Positions 10,201 to 21,205 of a stretch of DNA of 64,000 nt are shown here, one piece after another. This DNA comes from JACCZX01 sp963791315. Lineage in GTDB: Bacteria; Pseudomonadota; Gammaproteobacteria; Burkholderiales; Burkholderiaceae_F. The stretch spans positions 55,239 to 119,238 of the forward strand of contig CAWBRQ010000009.1 of the NCBI GenBank assembly GCA_963791315.1. Reading direction: 5' to 3'. Positions within the stretch are counted from its first letter, which is position 1. Each line of letters starts with the position of its first letter. The notes under the pieces are model-generated. The model ran no database searches. It was not told the origin of the DNA and worked only from the letters and a program-made list of their open reading frames with translations. Position numbers and translations under genes: made by a program.

Positions 10201-13200
10201 GCGCCGGCGATCGCCGTGCTGACGTGGACGGTGATGCCTGCAATGAACGCCTCGGCGTTGAGGATTGCGGCGCCAATTCTTTTGTTGTGGCTGGTGTCGC
10301 CCGCGCTGGCATGGTGGATCAGCCGGCCGCTCGGGCCGCGCAGCGACGATCTGTCCGCTGTTCAAATACGGTTTCTGCGTCGGCTGGCGCGCAAGACGTG
10401 GGGATATTTTGAGACTTACGTCAACGCGGAAGAAAACTGGTTGCCGCCGGACAATGTGCAGCAGAAAAGTGGTGTCGTCATCGCACATCGCACGTCGCCG
10501 ACCAACATGGGACTGGCCCTGCTTTCCGATTTGACAGCACACGATTTGGGCTATCAAACGGGTGGACAGTTCGTCGGGCGCACGACGAACGCGCTGCGCG
10601 CGATGCAGTCGCTAGAGCGTCATCGAGGCCATTTTTTCAACTGGTACGACACCCGCGCGCTCGCGCCGCTGACGCCCAGATACATTTCGACCGTCGACAG
10701 CGGCAACCTTGTGAGCAGTCTGCTGACGCTGCGCGTCGGACTAGCTGCGCTTGCCGATGAGCCGATCGTGCACCGACGCTGGCTCGAAGGCATCAGCGAC
10801 ACCTTCGACGTTCTGCGCGAATCGATCGGCCAGCAGCCACCGCGCGTAGTCGTCCGTTTCGCTGCCGCGCTTGAGCGCGCAGTTGCGGAGCATGACGGCT
10901 CGCTCGCATCTGTGTGGAGCCACGTCGATCGACTCGCCACGCACGCGACCGAAATCGTCGAACATTATCTGGCGCTGCCGGTTGCGCTACCAACGCCTCC
11001 TGTGTTCGCTGGCCCCGAGGTGCCGGATGTCGCCGATCAGCACCTTACGGAAATTGATGGCTGGGCAGAGGCCCTCGCGCGGCAGTGCGCCGGTTTGCGC
11101 GATGAACTGGTCTTCCTTGCGCCATGGCTCGCGTCACCGCAGAGCGAAACCAGCGGCGTTCCAGTCATCGATGCAGGTTCAAGCGCTATCACGCTGCGCA
11201 CGTTGGCGGCGATGCACGAAACAGTCGATGCGACGCTGCCTGAATCGGCCTCACTGCCAGCGCAGGGCGCGGCACGCGCTCGCGAAAGAATTGCAGCGAT
11301 TGACGAGCTGATTCAGCAGGCTGGTGCGTTCGCGCAGGTCGACTACAGTTTCCTGTTCGATAAGGTGCGCCGCCAGTTCGTCATTGGCTACAACGTAGGT
11401 GATGCACGTGCCGATGCGAGCTACTACGACCTGCTCGCCTCCGAGGCGCGACTGGCAAGTTTTGTCGCGATTGCGCAGGGCAGGCTGTCGCAGGAAAGCT
11501 GGTTCGCGCTCGGACGCCTGCTGACTTCGGTCAGCGGTGAGCCCGTACTGCTGTCATGGAGCGGCTCGATGTTCGAGTATCTGATGCCGCTGCTGGTCAT
11601 GCCGACGTACGAGAACACGTTGCTCGATCAAACGTACATCGCAGCCGTCGAGCGCCAGATCGACTACGGGCGCAAGCGGGGCGTGCCGTGGGGCGTGTCC
11701 GAGTGCGGCTACAACGCCGTCGATGCGCACGACAATTATCAATATCGCGCCTTCGGCGTGCCAGGGCTCGGCCTGAAGCGCGGTCTCGCGGACGATCTCG
11801 TGATCGCGCCGTATGCCTCCGCGCTGGCGTTGATGGTGGCGCCGACGGCAGCGTGCGCGAACCTGCTAAGGCTGGCCGAGGCAGGGTTGTATGCGCGCTT
11901 CGGGATGTTCGAAGCGATCGACTACACGCCATCCCGCCAGCGGCGCGGCGAGTCAAGCAGCATCGTTCAATCTTTCATGGCGCATCACCACGGAATGAGT
12001 TTGCTCGCGTTTTCGCACGCGCTGCTGAACAGGCCAATGCAGAAGCGGTTCGAATCCGACCCATTGTTCAAGGCCACGTTGCTGCTGCTACAGGAACGCA
12101 TACCACGCGCAACGAATTTTTATGCGACGTCCACGATTGCACCCGACCTCGCCGTCGGTCAGGCAAGCGCCGAACCACCGATACGCGTGTTGCCAACGCC
12201 AAACACGCCTGTGCCCGAAGTACATCTGCTGTCCAACGGCCGCTACCACGTGATGGTCACCAACGCGGGCGGCGGCAGCAGCCGCTGGAAAGATTTCGCC
12301 ATCACGCGCTGGCGCGAAGACACGACGTGCGACAACTGGGGAATGTTCTGCTACCTGCGCGACGTTGCGAGCGGTGCGTTCTGGTCGGTCGCGCACCAAC
12401 CCACGTTGCGCACCACCGAGCAGTACGAGGCGATCTTCAGCGAGGGCCGCGCCGAGTTTCGCCGACGCGATCTCGATATCGAAACGCACACCGAGATCGT
12501 CGTTTCGCCCGAAGACGACATAGAGTTACGTCGCGTGCGCATTACCAACCGCAGCCGCTCGCGCCGCACGATCGAAATCACCAGCTACGCCGAAATGGTG
12601 CTGGCGCCGTCCGCAGCCGACGCGCTGCATACCGCGTTCAGCAATCTGTTCGTGCAAACCGAGATCATCGCGGGCCGCGCCGCCATCCTGTGCACGCGCC
12701 GGCCGCGCTCGCGCGACGAGCACACGCCGATATCGTTTCAATTGATGACGGTGCACGGCAACGCCGGTGCGGCTTCCTTCGAAACCGACCGCGTGAGATT
12801 TATCGGGCGCGGCGGCACGCTGGCCGCACCGAGCGCACTCGTAGGCAGAGGTGCGTTGTCGGGCTCCGCCGGATCGGTGCTTGATCCGATTGCTGCGATT
12901 CGTCAGCAAGTCACGATCGACGCCGGTGACTCGGCGACGGTCGATATCGTGTGCGGAGTGGCCGATACGCGCGACACGGTGCTCGCTTTGATCGAAAAAT
13001 ATCAGGACCGCAGACTCGCCGACCGCGTATTCGACTTGACGTGGACCCATAGTCAGGTGGTGCTACGTCAACTTAATGCGACCGAAGCCGACGCGCAGCT
13101 TTACGGCCGCCTCGCAAGTTCAGTGCTGTACGCGAACGCATCGCTGCGCGGAGCGCCGAGCGTTCTATTGCGCAACCGGCGTGGGCAATCGGCCCTCTGG

Positions 13201-16093
13201 AGTTACGCGATCTCGGGCGATCTGCCGATCGTGCTGCTGCAGATTTCAAAGGCGGCGAGTATCGATCTGGTCCGGCAACTGGTGCAGGCCCACGCGTACT
13301 GGCGGCTGAAGGGGCTCGCGGTCGACCTGGTGATCTGGAACGAAGATCACGACGTTTATCGGCAGCAGCTGCAGGAGCAGATCCTCGGTCTAATTGCGGC
13401 AGGTGTCGAAGCGCATTTCGTCGATCGCCCCGGCGGAATATTTGTGCGCCACGCGGAGCAGATCTCGAACGAAGACCGTTTGTTGTTCGAGTCGGTGGCG
13501 CGCGTGATCATCTCGGATGCGCGCGGAACGCTGGCCGAGCAAGTGAGCCGTCGCGCCCCGGTCGAGGTGCGCGTGCCGCGCCTGACGCCGACGCGCACCC
13601 ACCGCCCGGAACCGCCGCTGCAGCCCATTGTCGACGACCTGATCCTTTTCAACGGCCTCGGCGGCTTCACACCCGATGGGCGCGAATACGTCATCGCGCC
13701 GCCGGGGGGTGAAGCAACGCCGGCACCTTGGGTCAACGTGTTGGCCAATCCAAACTTCGGAACCGTCTTGTCCGAAACCGGGCAGGCCTACACGTGGAGC
13801 ATGAATGCACATCTGTGTCGCCTGACGCCTTGGTACAACGACGCGATCGGGGAAGCGAACGGCGAAGCGATCTACATCCGCGACGAGGAAACCGGGGAGT
13901 TCTGGTCGCCCAGCTCATCCGCCATCTCGGCCGCAGATGAGATCGCACCGACCGTCACGCGTCACGGCTTCGGCTACAGCGTGTTCGAGCGCATCCAGGA
14001 TGACATTCTCTCGGAACTGACGATATTCGTCGCGCTCGAAGCGTCGGTTAAGTTTTCAGTGCTGAAGATCACTAACCGGTCGGACCGGCCGCGCCGGCTA
14101 TCAGTGACCGGCTACGTCGAGTGGGTACTGGGCGATTTGCGCACAAAGTCCACGATGCACGTGACCACCGAGGTCGACTCCAAGTCCGGCGCCATTTACG
14201 CCCGCAACCCATACAACAACGAATTCGCCGAATGGATTGGATTCTTCGACGTCGACGACGCTGCCCGCACGGTTACCGGCGATCGCACCGAATTCATCGG
14301 GCGCAATCGGAGCTGGCGCAATCCGGCGGCACTGCGACGCACGCGCCTGTCGGGTCGAGTCGGGGCCGCGCTGGATCCGTGCGCCGCGCTGCAGGTGTCA
14401 TTCGACCTCGCGCCCGAGCAGGAGCGCGAGATCGTCTTTCGTCTCGGCGCTGCCAACAATGTCACGGCAGCAAACGCACTGGTGCAGCGTTTTCGCGGCG
14501 TTGCCGTCGCGCATGAAGCGCTCGAAGCAGTGTTGCAGCATTGGCGGCACACGCTGACCGCCGTGCAGGTGGAAACGCCCGACGCAGCGCTCAACGTCTT
14601 GACTAACGGCTGGCTCATCTATCAAACGATGGCGTGTCGCCTGTGGGCACGAAGCGGCTACTACCAGTCGGGCGGCGCCTACGGATTTCGTGACCAGCTG
14701 CAGGATGTGATGGCGCTGGTGCATACCGAGCCGGCTGCGATGCGCGCGCAGATTGTGCTGCATGCGAGCCGTCAATTCGTAGAGGGTGACGTGCAGCACT
14801 GGTGGCACCCACCGTCGGGCCGCGGCGTACGGACGCATTGTTCCGATGACTACTTGTGGCTGCCGTTGGCGGCCAGTCGCTACGTGCTCGCTACCGGCGA
14901 TACATCGATTCTCGACGAGACATCGCGCTTTCTCGAAGGCCGGCCGGTCAACGCCGAGGACGATTCGTACTACGACATGCCGGTGCGCTCCGACGAGAGC
15001 GCCGATGTATACCAACACTGCGTACGCGCGATCTTGTACGGCCTGAAGTTCGGCGAACATGGATTGCCGCTGATCGGCTCCGGCGACTGGAACGACGGCA
15101 TGAATCTGGTCGGCATGCGCGGCAAAGGCGAAAGCGTATGGCTCGCGTTTTTCCTGTGCCACGTGTCTGCGGCAGTTCGCGCCGATCGCGCGGATGCGGG
15201 GCGACACGTCGTTTGCGGCGCGTTGCGAGCACGAAGCAGTGCAGCTATCAACGCGAATCGAAGAGAACGCCTGGGATGGCGACTGGTATCGCCGTGCCTA
15301 CTTTGACGACGGCACGCCGCTCGGCTCGAAGAGCAATACCGAATGTCAGATCGATTCGATCTCGCAAAGCTGGGCGGTGTTGTCCGGTGCAGGCGATGCC
15401 GAGCGCTCGCGCCGTGCGATGGACGCGGTGCATGCGCGACTGGTGCGGCACGAGCACGGGCTGATCCAATTGCTCGATCCTCCATTCGACAAATCGGATC
15501 TCGATCCCGGATACATCCGTGGCTACGTGCCCGGGGTGCGCGAAAACGGCGGCCAGTACACGCACGCCGCCATCTGGACCGCGATGGCATTCGCTGCCCT
15601 CGGCGACAGCCACCGCGCATGGGAGTTGATGTCGATGATCAACCCGGTGAACCATGGGCGATCGGCACAGGCAGTGGCGATCTACAAGGTCGAGCCGTAC
15701 GTCGTTGCCGCCGACGTGTACGCGGTGGCGCCACACACTGGTCGCGGCGGTTGGACCTGGTACACCGGATCGGCAGGCTGGATGTACCGGTTGATCGTCG
15801 AGTCGTTACTGGGACTGAGACTCGAAGCCGATAAGTTGCACATTGCCCCGTGCCTACCGGCCGCCTGGAACGAATACAAGCTGACGTATCGCTATCGCGC
15901 GACCGAGTACCGTATCGCGGTGCGGCGCTCGGAAGCGACCGAGGGACCACCCGAGACTACCACCAGCGTGACGGTCGATGGTGTCTCTCAAGTCGTGGAC
16001 TACATTGTGCTCATTGACGATGGTCGACCGCACAAGGTTGACGTGCACGTATCTGCCGCTGCCATCGCGAGCGCGCCGCTGCTCGCCAGTTGA
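7227..16093 (+). CDS. Cyclic beta-1,2-glucan synthase-like protein (NdvB/ChvB type), two frameshifts
   Basis: A giant membrane enzyme of about 2,950 residues, combining a GT84-type glucan synthase with a GH94-type phosphorylase region. Three frames join: from 7227 (TTG start, directly after a stop) to about 7957, then to about 15166, then to the stop at 16093. N-terminal helical part, then membrane segments near residues 420 and 460; a glycosyltransferase core with ITLDTDTQLP and RHRWIRGDWQLVGWL; more membrane segments (VPVSLLLMLLVGWAALP); and a C-terminal part with CRLWARSGYYQSGGAYGFRD and the GH94 catalytic SGDWNDGMN. NdvB proteins make periplasmic cyclic glucans in osmoadaptation and host interaction. 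Both shifts look like single-base errors because domain order and length are intact. The product could be another beta-glucan. Confidence 0.9.
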
Positions 16094-16145
16094 GGCGCCG
16101 GCCCGGCTCTGCAGTGCACTAGATCCGTAGCTGCGCCAGCCGCCG

Positions 16146-17301
16146 CTAGCGCCGCTCGATCCAGTACAACGCCCCGATCGCCGTTGACAACACGACGAGG
16201 CTCGGCAGCGCCGAGACGACGATCGGCGGCCAGGTGTTCAGCAGGCCGATGTGGGCAAACAGCTTGTTCATACCGTAGAAGGCGACACCGATCATCACGC
16301 CGGCAAAGATCTTGAAGCTGACGCCGCCGGCGCGTACGTGCAGGAACGCAAACGGCAGCGCCAGCACCATCATCACCACGACGGCCCAGGGATAGAACAG
16401 CTTGCCCCAGAACGCGATCTCATAGCGCTCGGTTTGCTGACGGTTTTCCGCCAGGTGGCTGGATGTACTGCGCGAGGTCCCAGCCGGCCATGCGCTCGGG
16501 CTGCACGATCAGCACGCCGAAGATATCGGGCTTCAGGTCGGACTTCCATACCAGTTGCGGCATGCGTACGACTTCGGTTCGCGCGTTCATTTCGGCAGCG
16601 ATCGCTCAGCCGGAGATCCGCGGCAACCGCGTTTCGACCACGTCGAACAGCGTCCCATCCGTACGCCGGTCCGGTAGGTGCCGACGTCGGCGGTCAATGA
16701 TTGACCGCAGTTTGTAGTCACCGTCGAACTCCATGATCCGCCAGCCCTTGGTGTGCCGACTCGGGAGAGACTTGCCGCACGTTGATGAAGCGAAAGGCCG
16801 ACGACCTCGCGCCACCGGGCTCCTTGACGACGTCGCGCACCCACACCCCCGAGCGGAAATCGCGCACGCTGATCGGCGCGCCGCGCGCCTGCAGCCGCGC
16901 TCTGTTGCGCCAGCCGCTCCGCGGGCGGCGAGACGAATTCGCCGAGCAGGAAGGTGAGTGCGACGATGACCATGCCGATGCCGAGCAGGCTGTACAAGCA
17001 GCCGGCGCGTGCTCATGCCGGACACGCGCATGATCGTGAACTCAGAGTTCGCCGCAAGTTTGGACAACGCGTAGATCGTTCCGATCAAGCGCTGCGATCG
17101 GCATCAGCTTCGTACGTGCGCGACGGCAAGCGAGAGCGCGACATAGAAAAGCGCATGCCGCGGAAGCGAAACCCACGCTGCCCGATCTCGTCGAGCTGCG
17201 CGACCATATCGAAGAACAGAAACAGCGACAGCAGCGCAAACAGCATGAACAGGTCGCGCCTGCGATCTCCTTCCACAGGTAGACGGCGGAGTGGTTTTCA
17301 T
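16146..17301 (-). CDS. lptG: LPS export ABC transporter permease LptG, many frameshifts
   Basis: Inner-membrane subunit of the LptBFG transporter that extracts LPS for delivery to the outer membrane. The start ATG at 17299-17301 overlaps the end of lptF. Pieces in successive frames give the expected order: LFMLFALLSLFLFFDMVAQL (first membrane helix), then YALSKLAANSEFTIMRVSGM, LTFLLGEFVSPPAERLA, and a clean C-terminal frame with VMMVLALPFAFLHVRAGGVS and GMNKLFAHIGLLNTWPP. The total of about 385 residues is normal for LptG. At least four indels occur. Since lptG is essential in LPS-producing bacteria these are best read as sequencing errors. Confidence 0.85.
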
Positions 17302-18436
17302 GCGGCGCGTCTTCCGGCGTCCGCTCGGCTGATCGTACCAGATCCGGCAGCCACCACGCTGCATGTAGACCCGACGCGCAACAGCACCATCACGAGCGCA
17401 GAACCGACGCATGCACCACCCACACGCCGATGCTGAAGCTGAGCCTGCTCCTGCTGCGACGTAGGCCTGCACGGTATTCAGCATGTTCATGTAGATCGCG
17501 AACAGCAGTACCGCAACGATCAGGTTGAACGAGCGTCCCACCCGCGGGTTGACGTACGCCAGCGGAATCGCGAGCAGGCGTCACCAGAAGCGCCACGATC
17601 GGCAAGCCGATGCGCCACATGAATTCTCCGCCAGGTTGAGTGCGTCGGTTCGGACAAGAGCTGCAGTTCAGCGGCAGTGCTTTTGCGCGCTCGCTCGGAC
17701 GATCGGCCGGTCGGCCGCGACTCTCAAGACGGATCGAATAGCGATCGAACTCCATCGTTCGATATTCGAGCTGAACCGGGCCGGCCCTCGTAGCGACGCC
17801 CTTTTCGAGCACCAGATAGCGATCGCCGTTCGTCGCGCCAGTTCGATCACGCCCTTGGCCGCGACGATGACACCTTCGCGGCCCTGGCTGCGCATGCTGA
17901 CGAAGACGTTGCGCACCTGGCCATCGAGAAGTTGACCGACTCGACGAAGAACACGCGATCGGCGCCGCCGGATTCGATGAAACGGCCCGGCGCGACGCGG
18001 CTGACGTCATCGCGCTTGGACAAAGCGTCTGGCGCATATCCTCGATCTGCCGAGTTCGACCACGGCGTCACGAACATCGAGAGCAAGCGCGACTCGATAC
18101 GACGATCGGCCAGACAAAGCGAAGCACCGGTGCCGATCCAGGCCGTCAGGCTGCGGCCGGCGGCGAACCACACGACCATCTCGGAATCGCGATAAGCGCG
18201 TGTCAGCGCCATCAGCACCGACATGAACAGCGTCAGCGTCAGCATGACCGGTAGCCACAGTGAGCGGCCGTCAGCGCCGACGAGCTCGAACACCGCCTGA
18301 TTGTCGACCCGACCGCCCGCGGCCTGGCCGAGGATGCGCACCAGACCGACTGAAAAAAGAATCGAGAACAAGCACGGTGAATACCGCACTCGCGGTGCTG
18401 GTCAGCTCCGACGACGATCGAGCGCCGGAAGATCAT
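17298..18436 (-). CDS. lptF: LPS export ABC transporter permease LptF, many frameshifts
   Basis: Partner permease of LptG in the LptBFG complex. The start is ATG 18434-18436 (MIFRRSIV, typical of LptF). Fragments across frames give GLVRILGQAAGGRVDNQAVF, MLTLTLFMSVLMALTRAYRD, SEMVVWFAAGRSLTAWI and a C-terminal FNLIVAVLLFAIYMNMLN. The probable TGA at 17298-17300 overlaps the lptG ATG by four bases, implying translational coupling. It is divergent from pepA, the standard proteobacterial arrangement. Indels are spread through the gene, as in lptG. Confidence 0.85.
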
Positions 18437-18601
18437 CAGTCGCGCAAACCGCAGGTGCGCCGGCGGCGGATCAGCAGGCGATGCCGCTATATACTGCCCG
18501 CCCGCTCGCGACGACATCGCGCTGGACACGATCGCGAAACGCCGAGAGGCAACGCGGCCGACAATGCATGCCATCGCGAGACAGGCAAGAAGGAAAACGC
18601 A
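18437..18601. promoter_or_regulatory. Divergent lptF/pepA intergenic region
   Basis: This 165-base gap separates two divergent operons, so it must carry a promoter for each. An AT-rich TATATACT at 18488-18495 is the only clear -10-like element in a GC-rich background; I cannot assign it confidently to one direction. An AAGGA-type ribosome-binding site lies about 10 bases before the pepA ATG. Confidence 0.3.
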
Positions 18602-20101
18602 ATGGAATTTAGCATAGCGATCGGCGCGCGCCGAGGCAGTCAAGAGCGGATGCCATCGCTGGTCGGCGTACTCGCCGATGGCGAGCTGACAGCGAGCGCG
18701 AAGGCTATCGACAAGGCGGCAACGGCGCGATCAAGGCCGCGGTCGCGAGCGGCGACATGACCGGCAAGCGCGGGACGTTGGTGCCGCTGCGTGGGCTACG
18801 GCGGTATGGCCGCGCGGCGCGTGCTGCTCGTCGGCCTCGGCAGTCGGGACGACTTTAACGAGCGTCACTTTACCGACGCGGTCCGAGGCAGCGGCGCGCG
18901 GCTGTCCCGGCGTCAACACGATCGACCGTCGCCGCGACCGATTGGAGCGTCAAGGGCCGCGACGCCGAGTGGCAGGCGTGCAGTTCGCGATCGCCGCGCG
19001 CGAGACCGTGTTCCGCACCGACGAGTTCAAGAGCAAGAAAGAAGGACATCAACGGCACCGACACGCGTGGCTGCTGCTGAAGTCGGGCAACGCCGGTGCG
19101 GAACGCGGCCTGCGATAGGGCACCGCGATCGCCAACGGCATGGCGCTGACAAAGCGGCTCGGCAACCTGCCGCCGAACATCTGCACGCCGGCTTTCTTGG
19201 CCGACGAGGCGCGCAAGATGGCGAAGGAGTGGAAGCTCGAGTCGAGGTGCTCGAGACGAAGCAGCTCGAGGCACTGAAGATGGGTTCGTTTCTGTCGGTC
19301 GCGAAGGGCTCGGCGCAGCCACCGCGACTGATCGTGTTGAAGTACAAGGGCGCGGCCAAGGGCGCGCCGATGGTGCTCGTCGGCAAGGGCATCACGTTCG
19401 ATTCCGGCGGCATTTCGCTCAAGCCCGGCGCTGGCGATGGACGAAATGAAATTCGACATGTGCGGCGCTGCCAGCGTGATCGGCACCCTGCGCGCGGTGG
19501 CGGAGACTGAAACTCAAGCTCAACGTGATTGGCGTCGTCGCGGCGTGCGAGAACATGCCGTCGGGCACCGCGGTCAAGCCGGGCGACATCGTGACGTCGA
19601 TGTCGGGGCAGACGATCGAGAGTTCTGAACACCGACGCCGAAGGCCGTCTGATCCTGTGCGATGCGCTGACCTACGCGAGCGCTTCAAGCCGGCGGCGGT
19701 GATCGACATCGCGACCTCGACCGGCGCGTGCGTGTCGCACTCGGAAGCGTCAATTCGGGCCTGTTTCCGAACAACGATGCAGCTGGCCGACCAACTGATC
19801 GATGGCGAGCCGCAGGTCGGGCGACGCGGCCTGGCATATGCCGCTCGACGACGAATACCAGGAGCAGCTGAAGTCGAATTTTGCGGACATGGCCAACATC
19901 GGAACGCCGAGCAATGCCGGCGCGGTCATCGCCGCCTGCTTCCTGGCGCGCTTTACGAAGGGCGTATCCGTGGGCGCACTCGACATCGCCGGCACCGCGT
20001 GGAAAGAGCGGCACCGCGAAGGGCGCCACCGGCCGACCGGTGCCCTGCTGTCGCAGTTCCTGATCGAGCGAGCAAAGCGCGCTAGTCGTCGCGGTGCATG
20101 A
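18602..20101 (+). CDS. pepA: Leucyl aminopeptidase PepA, many frameshifts
   Basis: M17-family leucine aminopeptidase (cytosolic, two metals, hexameric). The start is ATG 18602 (MEFSIAIGARRGSQ). The catalytic half is readable across frames: GNLPPNICTPAFLADEARKM, VGKGITFDSGGISLKPG, EMKFDMCGAASVIGTLRA, ENMPSGTAVKPGDIVTSMSG, NTDAEGRL (metal and active-site motif), and a C-terminal NAGAVIAACFLARFTKG with DIAGTAWK. It stops at 20099-20101 and overlaps the holC ATG by four bases. At least six indels occur; the protein length of about 500 residues is right for the family. Confidence 0.88.
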
Positions 20102-20562
20102 CACGCATCGACTTTCACTTGAAGCAGAGCACCGCTGCACTATGCCTGCCGGGTGACGCGCAAGGCGCGCTCGGCGCAGAAAGCGGCTCGTCGTCTAGCA
20201 CGCGCGACGTGATGCCTCGGCCAGTTCGACCAGACGCTGTGGACGTTTTCCGCGATCGATTTTGTGCCGCACGTCTACGTCGAGTTCGCCACTCGCGCCG
20301 CCACTCCGGTGCTTCTGACGTCCGACGCGGCGATCGCACCGGCCAGCGACGTGCTGCTGACCTCGATGACGACGCGCCGCCCAGAGTTCGGAGCTTTCTT
20401 CGCGCGCTACGAGCGGGTGATCGAAGTCGTGTCACGACTCGACGACGATCGGCACCGTGCCCGCGCGCGCTTCAAGGTGCTATCGTGATCACGGATTTCA
20501 GCCGACCGCACATCGAAGTGTCGGCCGATGAGTGGCAAAACCAATCCGACTCGAGCGGCTGA
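20098..20562 (+). CDS. holC: DNA polymerase III chi subunit HolC, frameshifts
   Basis: Small clamp-loader subunit (about 150 residues) that links the polymerase III clamp loader to single-strand DNA-binding protein. It begins MTRIDFHL at the ATGA overlap with pepA. The middle lies in another frame (HVYVEFATRAATPVLLTSDA, then EFGAFFARYERVIEVVSRLD), and the C-terminus returns to the first frame (IEVSADEWQNQSDSSG). The pepA-holC-valS order is typical of Betaproteobacteria and supports the assignment. Confidence 0.8.
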   Translation: MTRIDFHLKQSTAALCLPGDAQGALGAESGSSSSTRDVMPRPVRPDAVDVFRDRFCAARLRRVRHSRRHSGASDVRRGDRTGQRRAADLDDDAPPRVRSFLRALRAGDRSRVTTRRRSAPCPRALQGAIVITDFSRPHIEVSADEWQNQSDSSG

Positions 20563-20592
20563 CGCAGCCCGGTGGCAAGGTAATCTCCGACG

Positions 20593-21140
20593 ATGCCAGT
20601 CGATCCCGTACTGACCGAGCGACTGACGCTACCCTCGCTCGATCTCGACATTTCGCTGCCACAGCCACCGCCCCCGGGCGCCGCTCCGGACAGCCGTCGC
20701 CACGCCACCGCCGTCGCCGGCGCTGCCGCCACCGACAGCCACCGGCCGCCGCACCGAACGCCGGCAGCCGCCACTCCGCCGTGCGGCAAACGGCGCCGCC
20801 GCCGTCGACCTGTCGTCGCTGCGCAGGCGCGCGCTCCGCTGCACGAGCGGGAGCTCTCGACGGTTCCATCCTCAGCCTCGACGCGGCTCCGGTCGCGGCC
20901 GAGATCGACTGGGCACAAATCGAAGCGTCAGCTCCGCGAACGGCTGCTGCGCGAATTGCAGCCGCAGCTGGCTCGACGGAGCTCGAGCGCCGGTGCGCGA
21001 ACGGCTGCAACCCACGCTGGACCGCGCGCTCGATCGCGCTGATCTCTGATCTTCGTCCGGCGCTCGATACGCACCGTGCGTGAAACGATCTTGCGCGCGC
21101 GATTGCCAGCGAGATCGAGCGGCTGCGTAATCGCAGCTGA
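20593..21140 (+). CDS. Proline-rich hypothetical protein between holC and valS
   Basis: A protein of about 180 residues with frameshifts. The N-terminus reads MPVDPVLTERLTLPSLDLDI followed by a proline-rich tract (LPQPPPPGAAP). The C-terminal half reads as charged amphipathic helix: EIDWAQIE, LRERLLRELQPQLA, ERLQPTLDRALDRA and a final IASEIERLRNRS with stop at 21138-21140. A similar short proline-rich protein (DUF2486-like) sits at this place in many Burkholderiales; I rely on position and composition, not on a domain match. Its function is unknown. Confidence 0.6.
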
Positions 21141-21205
21141 GCGCGTCTCGGCCGTTGCAAGTGACATTCGTCCTTTGCCCGACAGCCGGGCCTGCTGGCA
21201 GTGCA

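Noticed and set aside
11556..12884. Long plus-strand frame (442 codons) rich in Arg and Ala
   Set aside because: It overlaps the NdvB-like gene entirely in another frame; the NdvB frame carries conserved domains and normal composition, whereas this one is an Arg/Ala/His-rich shadow typical of high-GC DNA.
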